Shown here: positions 49,701-59,446 of the stretch, in pieces | Numbering within the stretch: position 1 is the stretch's first letter | Layout: each line of letters starts with the position of its first letter | From: Mrakia gelida | Taxonomy: Eukaryota > Basidiomycota > Tremellomycetes > Cystofilobasidiales > Mrakiaceae | DNA: 64,000 bases | Reading direction: 5' to 3' | Assembly: GCA_024345305.1 (NCBI GenBank) | Contig: BRON01000009.1 | Span: forward strand, 806,001 to 870,000 | The notes under the pieces: generated by a model | What the model saw: only the letters and a program-made list of their open reading frames with translations | What the model was told of the DNA's origin: nothing | Database searches by the model: none | Position numbers and translations under genes: made by a program

Positions 49701-50441
49701 CTGAACGATCTGAGTCTTGGACGTCGCCCCAAGAGCAGCGAGAGCGGCGACCGTGGGTGCTGGTGGCGGAACTCCTCCTCCTCCTCCTTCGCTGGACGAC
49801 GACTGTTCTGATCCTCCAACGTCCGAGTCGACGACGACCTCCTCCTCTCCTCCGACGCTTCCCTCCTTGAACCACCTCCAGCTCGACCTGATCCACTCTG
49901 GAGCCTGAACGTCCGTCGAAGCGTCCGTGAGACCTTCCCTCGCTTGATTCAGCTTGGCTTGAAGGGTCGAGAAGGTGTCTGAGGCGACGTCTGAAGCTGA
50001 GTTGAACGTTGAGGAGGCTGAGTTGAAGAAGGAGGAGGTCGTCGAGGACACCTGGTCGCCGATCTGCGTGAGGAGGTCGTTCGTAGAGTTTCGGAAGGCT
50101 GAAGCGTACGAGAAGGTAGATATCAGTCTTGGCTATCTCGTGTAGGACCAGATGACGAAAATCCGCTCACATTCGAGCTTGTATGAAGCAGCAGTGAAGG
50201 CTCCTCCTCCGATGGCGGCTCCAGTGATTGGGACTCTGAGCGATCTCCCTAGCAGTCTACCGAACTGGCCGAACGAGATGGGTCGGATGGAGAGCGTGCG
50301 AGAGAAGGGTGATGTTGAGGAGTAAGGGGAAGGGTTGGTTGAGGATAGAGGGCGACGAAGAGGGAGGAAGAAGGATCGAACTTGAAGAGGTGGAGACGAG
50401 GGAAGGAGTCGACCAGGGGGTAGACGACGGGGCCGAAGCAT
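46784..50441 (-). CDS. MGM1: Mitochondrial dynamin-like GTPase Mgm1 (OPA1)
   Basis: A large GTPase that fuses the mitochondrial inner membrane and maintains cristae. The start at 50441 gives an Arg/Ser-rich presequence ([20 protein letters not shown]) and a small-residue membrane segment ([20 protein letters not shown]). The GTPase domain shows G1 [19 protein letters not shown]3 LVDLPGYIQ and G4 GVVTKMDL. The middle region includes [19 protein letters not shown] and [20 protein letters not shown]. The C-terminal assembly part includes [37 protein letters not shown] and [20 protein letters not shown], and ends GGVFGSFF at 46784. The same frame remains open upstream of the ATG but offers no earlier ATG. 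It is divergent from the YIPF6 gene. Confidence 0.95.
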
Positions 50442-50666
50442 GGCGGAGAAACCTCTGAGAGCGAGTGGGGTGCGAGGGGTCGTGGACTCTGCTGAGAGAG
50501 GTCCAAATCGCTGATATAGGTTTCTGAAACGAGTGAGAGTTGAAGGAAGAAGGAAGGAAGGACGAACGAAGGGGCTCGAGGTCGAGCAGGCCGAGTCGAA
50601 AGCGTCAGCGCAAGCCGAGCTGCCTCCCTTCCTCCATCCACGACCTCGTTTTATATCAATATCAGC
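50442..50666. promoter_or_regulatory. Divergent promoter MGM1/YIPF6
   Basis: A 225-bp region between the two start codons. TTATATCAATATC lies just before the YIPF6 ATG and could be a TATA-like element or simply 5' UTR. No other site was recognised. Confidence 0.35.
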
Positions 50667-52181
50667 ATGTCTTCAACTCTCATCGAAGCCGTTAGTCCCT
50701 CCAGCTCCCCCTCTCGCATCTCTTCAAGCTGACTCTCTCGCGTCGTTTCTCCTCCAGGACGAAGACGATGTTCTCTCCTTCACGCAACCCGCTCCTTCCT
50801 CCTCTCGTTCACCCAACCCTCCCCCTCCTCCTCCTCAAGCCTCGTCTTCCTCGTCGTCCCAGCCTCAAGGAGTGTCAGGTCGTATAGGCTCAGGTCCCAC
50901 GAGATCCAACATCGGAGGAGTCAGAGTAGAGACCGTTCGTTCGACTCTCCTTCCTTCCGCTCGCTTCATCTCGCTTCGAGCTCAAGCTCACCCTTCCCAT
51001 CCTCCCTTCCTTATTTTTCCTGACTCGTCCCTCAGAGATACACAGGAATGAACACTCTCGACGAGCCCGTATCGGAAACTATCGTGAGCTCGCTTGTTCT
51101 CCGCTTCAATCCTCCTTCCTTTCCCGTTCGTGTCCGAGCTCGCAAGCTCACCATCCTCCTTCCCATCTCTCAGCTTCGTGACCTGAAATCCATCTACGCC
51201 AAACTGCTCCAAGTGCTTTACCCTCCACGATCAGCTAGCGGCTCGTCCGAACTCCTCAAGGAGTGGGATCTCTGGGGTCCCTTGGTCATCTGTCTCGCTT
51301 TGGCGATTGTGCTCAGTCTCGATGTGAGTTGAGCTTCACCTTTCCCTTCCTCGCTTCGTTTCGTTTGGTTCTCCTTTCTCGCTTCGCTCTCGAGTATTTA
51401 AGAGAGCTGACTGCTCTTGCGTGTGCGCGTTGGACGACTCAGGCCCCGGCAGATCAATCCATCCAAGCCTTCTCCATGGTCATCTCCCTCGTCGCCCTGG
51501 GAAGCGTCGTCGTGACCGTCAACGCTCAGTTGTTGGGTGGGAAGGTGTAGGTCCATAGTCCCTTCCTAGACCCTCCCTCTCTGTTCTTCCCACCTAACTC
51601 TCTCGCACCTTTTCGTCTCGCTTGCTATCGTAAACCAGATCCTTCTTCCAATCCCTCGTTCGTCCCTCCTTCCCTCTTGTCTCTTCCCTCCTCCCAACCC
51701 AAACTCGCCCCCTTCCTCCCTCGCCTCGTTTCGTCGTTTCGCAGTGCGTCCTAGGCTACTGCGTCGCCCCTCTCCTCCTCGCATCCATCATCTCCTACTT
51801 CCTCCACTCCATCTGGATCAGGCTGCCCGTGTCCTTGGGGTCCGTTGCGTGGGCTGTTTGGGGTGCGTCGTCCGACCTCGCGTCCTTTCTTCCCTCTACC
51901 TGGAGTTCCCTTGTTCCCTCGTTTCGCATTCGCTGACCTCTCAACTCTCCTTCTTCGTGCTTGGTGTTCGTACCTTGCAGCCTCCGTCAACTTCATGTCC
52001 GGAACACGGTTGCCTTCGTCGAGACAGTCCCTCGCTGTTTACCCGTTGTTCTTGTTCTACTTCATTCGTGGGTTTCTTCTCTCGCCCTTTTCGCTCGCGC
52101 TCTTTCGAGCTAGGATGCTGACTTGATTTCGGTGGGTTCGGTTGGCGCTCGGCAGTCGCTTGGATGATTCTGATCCAGTAA
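50667..52181 (+). CDS. YIPF6: Yip-domain Golgi membrane protein YIPF6
   Basis: A multi-pass Golgi/ER vesicle-trafficking protein of the Yip family. Nine exons (50667-50690, 50758-50934, 51036-51083, 51174-51323, 51443-51546, 51639-51657, 51745-51862, 51981-52067, 52156-52181) sum to 753 nt, or 250 residues. After an acidic Ser/Pro-rich N-terminus come the family motifs TLDEPVSETI, RDLKSIYAKLLQVLYPP, LLKEWDLWGPLVICLALAIV, NAQLLGG, SFFQSLCVLGYCVAPLL and LAVYPLFLFYF, ending LAWMILIQ. The order and spacing match animal YIPF6. Exon 6 is a 19-nt microexon that supplies SFFQSL; without it the conserved motif is lost. Confidence 0.93.
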
Positions 52182-52643
52182 AAGACGGAGGAGCGAGCGA
52201 GACGAGGGAGGTATTGTGCTTGAAGGAGAAGAGCGAAGCGGAGCGGGAAGGGAGAGGAGACGAGAAAGGGTTGGTTTGGGCTTTTACTAGACTGTTTGAG
52301 CCTTCGTCTTGAATTGACCGGGTCAGAGGGGAGAGAGAGAGAGAGAAAGAGGGAGATGTGAGGAGACGCCCAATGTTTCTGGCTCTCGCCGCCCGTGGGA
52401 GAGATTTTACGAGAAGCGAGCATGTCTGAAGATGTACGAACGACATGCTAGTTGGACATTCTCAGTCCGTGAGCAAGGAGAACAGGACAGGAAAGATCAG
52501 CCGACGCGGTTGGCCGCGCGTCCGTCTCTCCTTCTCGAAAACCCTCGTCTGCTCAGAAGAGATTTATGATCCGTTCGCTGGAATAGTGAAGTCCTAGCAT
52601 AAAGATATCGAGCCAGACTAAACACCCCAACTCCCAAATACGC
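52182..52643. other. Convergent intergenic region
   Basis: This lies between YIPF6 (plus) and the zinc-finger gene (minus). Purine-rich runs on the plus strand are seen. No gene or RNA is supported. Confidence 0.4.
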
Positions 52644-54409
52644 TCAAGCCTTCTCAACCTTCCTCTGCTCCTTCCCTCCTCGCCTGCTATCCTTCCTCTT
52701 CTCCTCCCTACCGACCTCTCCCACCTTCTTCTCTCCCCCAGCAGCACCCTTCCTCGCTCCCCATCCTCCATCAGCAGGCGCGGTAGCAGCAGCCTTCTTC
52801 GCTCGTCCCTCAGCAGTCCTCTTCGCAGCCTCCTCCTCGGTCATTCCTCCTCCTTTACTCTTCTTCGCAGCCTTCGCTCGAGCTCCTCCTCCTCCACGAC
52901 GGTTGGCGGACGACGAGGGTTCGGCGTTCGCGGCGGCGAGTTTGGATCGTTTGATGGGTTTGGAGGGGACGAGCTGAGAAGGAGTCGAAGAGAGGAAGAA
53001 AGGGTCAGGACGCGTCGTTCGTTAACGCGACGACCTCGCAAACTCCTTCCGACTTTGATCCTCAGCATGCGAGAAAAGGCAAACTCACGTCCGAAACCTC
53101 CGACCCAACCACACTCCCCTCGTCTTTGCCACCGTTCGCAATTCTAGCAGCCTCCCTCGCAGCCCTCTTCTTCTGAATCGACTCCTCCCGTCGAGCGGCC
53201 TTCTTCTGCTGAGTCTTGCTAGGCTCCCCAGGCTTGGAAGCCTCCTCCGACTTCTTCTGCTTGGGCTTGCTGGTGGAAGAGCTGGTGGCAGCGGTGGAGT
53301 TGGGATCGGCAGCGGCGGCAGCGTCTTTGAGAGCTTTTTTGGCGAGTCGTTTGGCTTTAGCGTTGGTTCGGTTTTCGAGAGATTTGCCCTTCTGGTGAAG
53401 CCAAACATGGAGACGGCGAGGAGAAGGCGTCAGTGGTGGCTTGGAGAAGGTGCCGACGAGAGTCGAAGAGACGCTCTCGAGGGAGGGACGGCTCGCGATA
53501 CGAGGAAGACGCGAAGGAAAGCGGACTCACGACCTCAGCAGCGTACATCTCCTTCATCCTCTCCAGCTTCCTGTTTTCCTTCTCGAGCAGAGTGTTGATC
53601 TCGTCGACGATAACCCTTCCGTCCTCGGAACCAGGATCTCCCTTCTGCAGGTGAGCGACGAATCGAGCCAAGGCGCGTTTGTGAGACTGGATCGAGCGAG
53701 AACGAAGGCTATAGGTCAGCATTCGGCTCGTCTTTTCGCGGATCCTCGTCGATCTGAGGTGCAAGAGCCTGAGTATAGCTACTGACCTTGGAAGTCATGT
53801 GGGCGTCGGTCATTTGCTGGTTCTTGAGGACCTTGTCCGGGCAGAGGATGCAGGCCTGGAAAGCTGGGTTCGAAGGGTCGGGGTAGAGAGGCGAGCTCGC
53901 GATTTTGTTGAGAGCAATGGGTATTGGGGCTTTAGGAGAGATAAGTTGTAAGATATAGAGAGGCCCGTGAGTATAGGAAGGAAGCAGGGGTTGAGCTTCG
54001 AGAGCTCAAGAAGTGAAAGCTCAAACTCACTGTCGAACACTGCAGCTTCTGTGTCCTCCTCCTCTTCCTCGTCATCCATGCTCTCTCCATCATCGGATCC
54101 TTCTTCTATAGCAGCGAATGTAAGGGAAGATCGAAAGTCAGTAGCTGGAAAGGAGAGGCGAGGTGCAGTCAAGCAAGAACTCGAGCTCGCAAAGGAGAAT
54201 TGAGAAGAGTCGAGCTCACCTCCTTCTTCGCCGTCCTCTCCCTCCTCTTCCTCGTCCGAGGAGTCATCATCCTCGTCGTCTGAGTCCGAGTCTGACTCTC
54301 CCGAGATCTCGTCCTCTCCTCCCATGCTGAGGATTGCCTTGATCTCCTTCATTCCTGAAGCCTCGTCCTCCTCGTCTCGATCCCTCTTCTTCGCGAGTCG
54401 TTTGAACAT
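52644..54409 (-). CDS. U1-type C2H2 zinc-finger protein with acidic and basic tails, probably nuclear
   Basis: About six exons. The N-terminus MFKRLAKKRDRDEEDEASG leads into a long Asp/Glu/Ser acidic stretch. A single zinc finger follows near 53.8 kb: CILCPDKVLKNQQMTDAHMT, then H, with spacing C-x2-C-x13-H-x5-H, and SKSHKRALARF, as in U1/matrin-type fingers that bind double-stranded RNA or pre-ribosomal particles. Next is a coiled coil (INTLLEKENRKLERMKEMYA), then Lys/Ala-rich basic regions ending GKEQRKVEKA. The layout resembles nucleolar ribosome-biogenesis factors, but I cannot name the ortholog. It is divergent from the DSS1-like gene, with 261 bp between starts. Confidence 0.7.
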
Positions 54410-54670
54410 CCGGGAGAGCTGGTTTCGGGAAGGGAGTTGAGGAAGGGTCGAGCTGAGTCGATAAGGGAAGGTGACCTGCTACTAGAGAAAGGCCGAGAAA
54501 GGGGAGAAGGAGGTGGTTGAAGGGAGGAGGAGACGTCAAGGAAGGCAAGCTCAAACTTCTCAAATTCCGACCCCGCTCGCTCTCTCCTCCTTCCCCCTTG
54601 CCCTGGCCGCTCATTTTGACTCTCAACCTCCAAGGTCGATTCTTACAAGACCTCGTATACCCCTCTCAGC

Positions 54671-57600
54671 ATGCTCCTCTCCTCACGGTCCTCGAGATCT
54701 CTGGCTCGTTCGGCAGCATCGTCGCTCGGTCGAAGGACTGCCTCGGCAGGTCCCTCCTCGTTTTCTTCGAGCTCAACTTCGACTTCCTCCTTCCCTCCCT
54801 CCTCTTCTTCCACCTCCCCTTCATTACCCTCTTCCTCGTCCTCCTCCTCTTCGACGTCAAGTACCTCTTCCCAACCCAAGAAGAAGCCGTGGTCCATCCC
54901 TTCAAATCCTGCCTCTCCTCATCGGTCAATCTCAACCTCCTCCCCTTCATCCTCCTCTCCCTCCTCCTCCAACAATCTCGCCCTCCCTTCCTTTCTCCAA
55001 CAACGAGCACCTCTGTCAACACCATTCCGTAAACCCCCACCCCCACCTCTCATATCCAGATCGAAACTCGTCTCGGAAGTAACGATCCCTTCGTCTTCAA
55101 AGGACGTCGAGTGGAATCATGTTCACGGAACCGTCGAGGAGGGAGGTCCCAACGCGCCTTCGAAGGTCGTCTTCCAGCCTGGAACTATCCTAGAGGCCTT
55201 GAAGTGAGTCTCTGTCTCTTCTTGTTCGAAGTGCTTCCCTTGATCGGATCAAGAAGCTCGCGTTTTGGGCTCGAAAACTGACCCTCGTCCGTCTCTTACC
55301 TCCACCCCTTTCCTTTTCCAGAGGATCCATCAGGGTCATCGGAGTCGTTCTCGATACGGTCATCCTCGAGGAACGCCTGCGTCTACGAATGCTGACGCCA
55401 GCAGGAACCATCGTCTACCCCTACGCCGAATCCGTCCTCTTCGCCTTCTCCTCCAACTCCATCCCCCTCTCCCTCGTTCACGAAACCGGTATCGTCGACC
55501 TCGAGATGACTCCCTCCCAGACAGCAGCTCGCTCCCAGATTGTCGGCTCTCTAAGGCAGATCATCACGGACTCGACAGAGTTGAGGAACGAAATCGATCC
55601 CGTGATGGACGAGGCCTGGGAGAGGTTCAGGTTCAAGGCCTTCGAGGAGCAGGACGAGGAGGCGAGGAGGAAGAGGGTGCTGGTGACGACGGCTCAGGTC
55701 GCTGAGTGGGTCAAGGAGGAGACGGCGATCAGGGCGGAGAGTGTGAGGATTTCGGAGGGTGGGAAGGCGAAGGAGCAGAGGGAGGAGACGGAGATGTTCA
55801 AGGAGTTGAGGTTGCACAGAGTTTATCGGTCGATGATGAAGAAGCCGGAGTGGTTCATCGCTCAGGATACGGCTCAGTGGAAGACGGAGATTTGGAGGGT
55901 CAGGAGTGAGGAGGATGTGGAGGAGATGCAGCTGGTGGATGGGTGGATGAAGTCGAAGTGAGTCGACCCTTTCTTTTTCGACGCGTCGTTCGCTCGAGCT
56001 GATGCTTTCTCTCCCTTTCGCCTCGTTCTCTTTCCAGACATCACAACATCCCTTCATTCATCTCGAAATGCCAAACCATCATCGACCACACTCGACCTCT
56101 CCTCTCAGCTCACCTCGCCTCGACCTCGTCGGCGCCTCCCTCTCTCGCTCCTCTCGACTCCGACCCTTCCCTTCCGACCTTCACCGAATCCGATCGAGTC
56201 ATCCTCTCCCACATCCAATCCTCCTTCCTCAACTCTAGAAACCAGCGCTCTCCCTTCGCATCGACGGTCCCCACGCTTCTCAAGAAGATCGATCGATACG
56301 GAGGAACAGTCGACGCGAAGGCGACCTCTCAGTTCCTCGTCGAGGTCGGAGTCCGGACGCCTTGGGACGATGTTGGAACGATGTTTGGGTTGATCGAGCT
56401 GGGAGCGAGGGCTAAGGAGGATGATGGTGTGAGGGAGCTGTTCGAGGCGTTGGAGGAGAAGGAGAAGAAGGCGAAGAAGGGAGGAAACTCAACCAAGTCG
56501 TCGTCGTCGGTCTCGAACTACAACTCCCTCGGACCCGACGAGTTCTACCCCTCCGATCCCCTCGCAACGATCCGACACGACTTCGGAGACCTCCCAGTCT
56601 ACGTTATCGACGACATCGAGGCCTCGGAACTCGACGACGGAGTCTCCATCGAACGCTCCTCGAAGGAAGGACACGTCTGGGTTCACGCCCACATCGCCGA
56701 TCCTACCACCCTCCTCCACCCCAAACATCGCCTCAGCAGACTCGCAGCCCAACGAGCGTCCACCTCATACCTCCCTCAAGGCAACTTCGCTCTCCTCCCC
56801 GAGGAGATCTCCATCGAGCGATTCTCGCTAGGGAAGAACGGGAAGCTCGTCGCTGGAGAGGGTCAGGAGTGCATGACTTTCTCAGCCGAGGTGAACGAGA
56901 CCTCAGGAGAAGTCGTCGACTACAAGATCCGAGCAGGAATCATCCACAACATCAACGTCACCACCTACTCGACGGTCTGCCAACTCCTCGGCAGTCGTCG
57001 TCGTCCAACCTCCTTCCCTCTCGGATCTCCCCTCGTCCGCCCACCCTCCAAACTCCTCTCCGAACCCCTCCCCTCCTGGACCACCGACCTCAAACTCCTT
57101 CTCCGAACCTCCAGAGCAGTCGCCTTCCGTCGTCTTCGCAAAGGAGGTCTCAACTGGTCCCTCCCCTCCTTCAGCGTCAAAGTCTCTCCCAAACCTCTCC
57201 CTTCCCTCCCTCTCCACCCTTCCTCCTCGTCCGCCATCCTCGCCTCAGGCTCCCCAGTCGTCGACTACGCGGTCGAATCTCCAGCCACGGACGAAGCCAG
57301 CGAGATCGTCTCCATCGTCATGACCCTCGCCGGAAACGTCGCAGGACGGTTCTTCAGGGATCGAAACATCCCGGGTCCTTACCGAACGTACCCCTCCCCC
57401 GTCGGAACGACCCAAGACTCGATGGCCCAACTCCTCGAGTCGAGGAATCCGAAGACAGGGAACGTCAGTCCCTTCGACATCGCGAGATTCGGAGTCGTCT
57501 TCCTCCCCGGAGCGATGCAGTCGCGTCCCGGAGGGCACTGGATGATGGGATTGGAGGAACAGGAGGGTGGTTACGTGAGGGTGACGAGTCCGCTGAGGAG

Positions 57601-58177
57601 GTACGCGGATCTGATCGCTCATTGGCAGATCAAGCACGCGCTGCTGGTGGAGGAGAGCGAGAAGGGAGCAGGAGGAGGGAAGAAGTCGAAGTCGTCTTCG
57701 TCGTTGGGGAAGGCGTTGATGAACGACGAGGAGATGCATCGAGCTATCACAGCTGCAGATTCCATCTCCTCGCTCGTCCAGCAGACTCAGAAAAGGAGTC
57801 TGTCCTTCTGGGGAGCCTACGCTCTCTCTCGATACGCCCGAACCATCGATCGCAATCTCGTCTCCAACCTTTCACCCTCCGACGACCTTTCCTCCTACCC
57901 TCCCATCCCCAAGGCCGTCTTCGAGCCCCTCCCTACCCCTCCAGCCGGTCGACTAGGTCCCTACAGGTCGGTCATCCTTGGATCGTCGTACCTCAACTTC
58001 GGAGATCAGTCGAGGTCGAACGTGTCTGTGCTCATTCCCGAGTTGGGTTTGCACTTCGAGGCGAGTCATCCTACGAGCGAGGGCCCCTACGAGCCTGGAG
58101 ATGAGGTTAGGGCGTTGGTGGATAGGTTAGATTTCGGTCCTAGACCTGGAGTGGGAGGTGTTGTGTTCCGTTCGTAG
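54671..58177 (+). CDS. DSS1: Mitochondrial 3'-5' exoribonuclease of the RNase II family (Dss1-like)
   Basis: The catalytic subunit of the fungal mitochondrial RNA degradosome. Exons are 54671-55203, 55322-55958 and 56038-58177, both junctions in phase. The N-terminus MLLSSRSSRSLARSAASSLG, rich in Arg and Ser, fits mitochondrial import and is followed by a long poly-Ser region. The middle part carries the Dss1-type N-terminal module (GSIRVIGVVLDTVILEE, then EWFIAQDTAQWKTEIWR). The RNB domain begins near 56.6 kb with LPVYVIDDIEASELDDGVSI (acidic metal-binding cluster), continues with HIADPTTLLHP, and ends with VTSPLRRYADLIAHWQIKHA, the family's signature. Mitochondrial targeting plus the RNB domain support Dss1 over the exosome protein Dis3, as no PIN domain is visible. 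Confidence 0.88.
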
Positions 58178-58454
58178 TTTAGTCTTTCGTTTTGTTCGTC
58201 GACGCGTTGTTTTGTCTTCAGCTTGCTTTTGTTCTTCGCTTGTTTTACGCCTTTTTATCTGGGTCCGGATCTTGATACACCCTCTACCTCTCTCTCTTAC
58301 TTCATCTCTTCCTCCGACCTCGAAGAACTTCGTCTCGAACCACCCACGCGATCTCTCGCTCACAACCCCTGTCCTTCTCGTTTCGAGTTGATCAGTCTGG
58401 TTCCCCTCTTCCTCCCTCCTTCCTCCCTTCCACTTCCCTCCCCTTCCCTCAAAG
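58178..58454. other. Short intergenic region
   Basis: A 277-bp pyrimidine-rich stretch: the 3' UTR of the exoribonuclease gene and the promoter of the FTS-like gene on the same strand. Confidence 0.35.
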
Positions 58455-59242
58455 ATGGCCACCCCCCTCCTCCTCCTCACCCAAGACTACTCCTCCCTCC
58501 TCGCCCCCTCCCCAGGGCTCTACCTCCTCCCCTCCCCCTCCTCCCCCTTCACCTGGTCCGGCGTCCTCTTCCTCCACAAAGGCCTCTACGCCTCCCTCAT
58601 CCTTCGCTTCCAGCTCGACTTCCCTACCAACTACCCTTCCTCCCCACCCAAATGCACGATCCTGAACGAAGGAGGAGGGGGGAGGTTCCCGTTCCATCCG
58701 CTCATCGATCCGCAGAGTGGGGAGATGAAGCTCGGAGTGGGAGTGGAAGGGTTGGGGTCGAGGGAGGCGAATAGAGCTGGGAATGTGCTGAGGAGGTTGA
58801 AGGACTCGTTCAAGGTTGAGGGGTTGGAGAGGATTGTGAAGGAAAAGGGAGAGTGGAGGGATGAAGGGACTGCTAAGTGAGTTTGACGCGTCGAGCGGTG
58901 AGGGAGGGAGAGGGAGGGGAGGAGGAACGAGCTCAACATTCCTTTCCTTCCCTTCCCTCTCCTTCTTCTTCCCTGGTTGCGTTGGTCCAGGATGTACACA
59001 GAAGACCCAACAACGTTCAAGGACCTGGCTCAGCAGTCAGCGAAGTTGTCGAACTCGTATGCTGGTCAGTCTCCGCTCTCGCTCTCGTTTCGTTTCGCTC
59101 GAGCTCACCGCCTTTTCCTTCCCTTGCCTTTCCAGCTCTCTACGCTCGCCGCCCACTGTTCCAGTTCCACCCTCCAGACTCCCAGGTCGAGCCCTCAAGT
59201 ACTCGCACAGCAGCAGCTCCCTCGCCTTCACGAGTCCGATAG
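58455..59242 (+). CDS. E2-like protein without catalytic cysteine (FTS/AKTIP family)
   Basis: A UBC-fold adaptor that, in animals and Aspergillus, joins FHIP and Hook to link early endosomes to dynein. Exon 1 (58455-58876) encodes MATPLLLLTQDYSSLLAPSP, FTWSGVLFLHKGLYASLILR, FPTNYPSSPPKC and FHPLIDPQSGEMKLG. Two phase-matched introns follow, giving YTEDPTTFKDLAQQSAKLSN and then ALYARRPLFQFHPPDSQ, with the stop at 59242. The HPLIDP motif and the C-terminal helix about 25 residues after the UBC core match FTS. Where active E2 enzymes have the catalytic Cys, this protein has GEMKLGVGV, so it should not form ubiquitin thioesters. Ortholog naming is by pattern, not alignment. Confidence 0.8.
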
Positions 59243-59446
59243 ACGAACCAGGATAGAATGCTCGTTCCATCGATCGAACAAATCGAACGGAGAGAGTCCC
59301 CAAAAACCAAAGAGACTAGTAGATATAGAGAAGAGAACCGTCCAAAAGTGAGGAGGTGTTGAGAATGGTTGGGAGGGGGAGGGGGTCGTTGAAAGGCATC
59401 AAGGGAAGTCGAGAAAAAGGAAGGGGAGGAGGGAAGAAGTGTCGAT

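Noticed and set aside
56869..58104. Second long plus-strand frame inside the exoribonuclease gene
   Set aside because: Frame-shifted shadow, very Arg/Pro/Ser-rich; the overlapping frame contains the RNB motifs.
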